Assembly: GCF_013393345.1 (NCBI RefSeq)
Contig: NZ_QJRF01000077.1
Span: 327,226 to 391,225, forward strand
DNA from: Pseudomonas taiwanensis
GTDB taxonomy: Bacteria; Pseudomonadota; Gammaproteobacteria; Pseudomonadales; Pseudomonadaceae
Length of the DNA: 64,000 nt
Direction of reading: 5' to 3'
Position numbers and translations under genes: made by a program. This document shows, piece by piece, positions 63,345 to 64,000 of this stretch. Each line of letters starts with the position of its first letter. Positions within the stretch are counted from its first letter, which is position 1. Under the pieces are notes generated by a model. The model was not told the origin of the DNA and searched no databases. It was given only the letters and a program-made list of their open reading frames with translations.

Positions 63345-64000
63345 TCAGAGCAGGCGTTCGATTTCCGGTACGGCTTCGAACAGGTCAGCCACCAGGCCGT
63401 AATCGGCCACCTGGAAGATCGGGGCTTCTTCGTCCTTGTTGATCGCGACGATGACCTTGGAGTCCTTCATGCCCGCCAGGTGCTGGATGGCACCGGAGAT
63501 GCCTACGGCAATGTACAGCTGCGGGGCAACGATCTTGCCGGTCTGGCCGACCTGCATGTCGTTCGGCACGAAACCGGCGTCGACGGCGGCACGGGAAGCA
63601 CCCACGGCAGCACCCAGCTTGTCGGCCAGGGCGTACAGGTGCTTGAAGTTCTCACCGTTCTGCATGCCACGGCCGCCGGAGACGACGATCTTGGCAGCGG
63701 TCAGTTCCGGACGGTCGGACTTGGCCAGCTCTTCACCAACGAAGGCCGACTTGCCGGCGTCGGACACGGTGCCGACGGCCTCAACGGCAGCGGAACCGCC
63801 TTCGACGGCCGCGGCGTCGAAACCGGTGGAGCGCACGGTGATCACCTTCACGGCAGCCGAGGACTGCACGGTGGCGATGGCGTTGCCGGCGTAGATCGGA
63901 CGCTTGAAGGTGTCGGCGCTTTCAACGGCGATGATCTCGGAGATCTGGTCGACGTCCAGCAGGGCAGCCACGCGCGGCAGGTAGTTCTTGCCGTTGGTGG
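63345..64000 (-). CDS. etfA: Electron transfer flavoprotein alpha subunit (5' part beyond window)
   Basis: The visible 218 codons are the C-terminal two thirds of EtfA (about 309 residues in full); the start lies beyond 64000. The FAD-binding segments [14 protein letters not shown] and [27 protein letters not shown] are clear. ETF accepts electrons from the acyl-CoA dehydrogenases of the island and passes them to the quinone pool. It is probably the core-genome etfBA operon rather than part of the island. It ends in a strong terminator. Confidence 0.95.
   Translation of the reverse strand, partial: TNGKNYLPRVAALLDVDQISEIIAVESADTFKRPIYAGNAIATVQSSAAVKVITVRSTGFDAAAVEGGSAAVEAVGTVSDAGKSAFVGEELAKSDRPELTAAKIVVSGGRGMQNGENFKHLYALADKLGAAVGASRAAVDAGFVPNDMQVGQTGKIVAPQLYIAVGISGAIQHLAGMKDSKVIVAINKDEEAPIFQVADYGLVADLFEAVPEIERLL

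Overview
The window looks like chromosome of a high-GC (by eye about 65%) Pseudomonas. The signs are the MalT-type LuxR regulators, a 656-residue SdsA-type alkylsulfatase, paired DUF1302/DUF1329 genes, EtfA, and the extragenic palindromes typical of the genus (GTAGGAGCGAATTCATTCGCGAA-like and GTAGGTTGG...CAACCTAC). I cannot name the species; the P. citronellolis/nitroreducens/resinovorans side of the genus is a guess. I found no tRNA, rRNA, CRISPR array, phage or conjugation gene. The only mobile element is one IS3-family insertion.

Almost the whole window is one large catabolic island for a hydrophobic acid, alcohol or ester. Layout: (1) <1-2530 a MalT-type regulator; 2788-10152 an acyl-CoA dehydrogenase divergent from a four-gene beta-oxidation operon (FadE-like, FadB-like, thiolase, SDR). 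(2) 10193-12350 a tandem array of about 185-bp repeats interrupted by the IS3 element. (3) 12429-15104 a second MalT-type regulator; 15251-25514 a likely ten-gene leftward operon (2-methylacyl-CoA racemase, SCPx thiolase, two MaoC hydratases, SDR, acyl-CoA dehydrogenase, DUF2889, acyl-CoA ligase, two DUF1254 proteins). It resembles peroxisomal alpha-methyl-branched-chain beta-oxidation. (4) 25755-30990 two convergent MalT-type regulators. (5) 31368-35765 a DUF1302 barrel, a DUF1329 protein and a second outer-membrane protein. (6) 36066-40566 a LacI regulator with a palindromic operator, a HisD-like dehydrogenase, a thioesterase and a sulfatase. (7) 40634-41030 a second repeat array of the same family, inverted. 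(8) 41074-49646 a leftward block with a thioesterase, Fe-alcohol dehydrogenase, a second DUF1254 pair, Zn-alcohol dehydrogenase, LuxC and LuxE. (9) 49860-54168 TetR, alkylsulfatase and an MFS transporter. (10) 54612-62768 a Tat-exported flavin oxidase, AraC, a second sulfatase, cytochrome c and a second DUF1302/DUF1329 pair. (11) 62780-64000 repeats, a terminator and etfA, which probably marks the return to core genome.

A working model, which is inference: outer-membrane barrels and periplasmic DUF1329/DUF1254 proteins take in a lipid-like substrate. Periplasmic sulfatases and the alkylsulfatase release alcohols from sulfate esters. The Zn- and Fe-alcohol dehydrogenases with LuxC/LuxE interconvert alcohol, aldehyde and activated acyl group. 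The CoA ligase, racemase, acyl-CoA dehydrogenases, hydratases and thiolases degrade the branched acyl chain, with electrons passing to ETF. Unusual points are a LuxCE pair without luciferase, four MalT-type regulators in about 31 kb, and internal duplication of several modules (DUF1254 pair, DUF1302/1329 pair, thioesterases, acyl-CoA dehydrogenases, thiolases, sulfatases).
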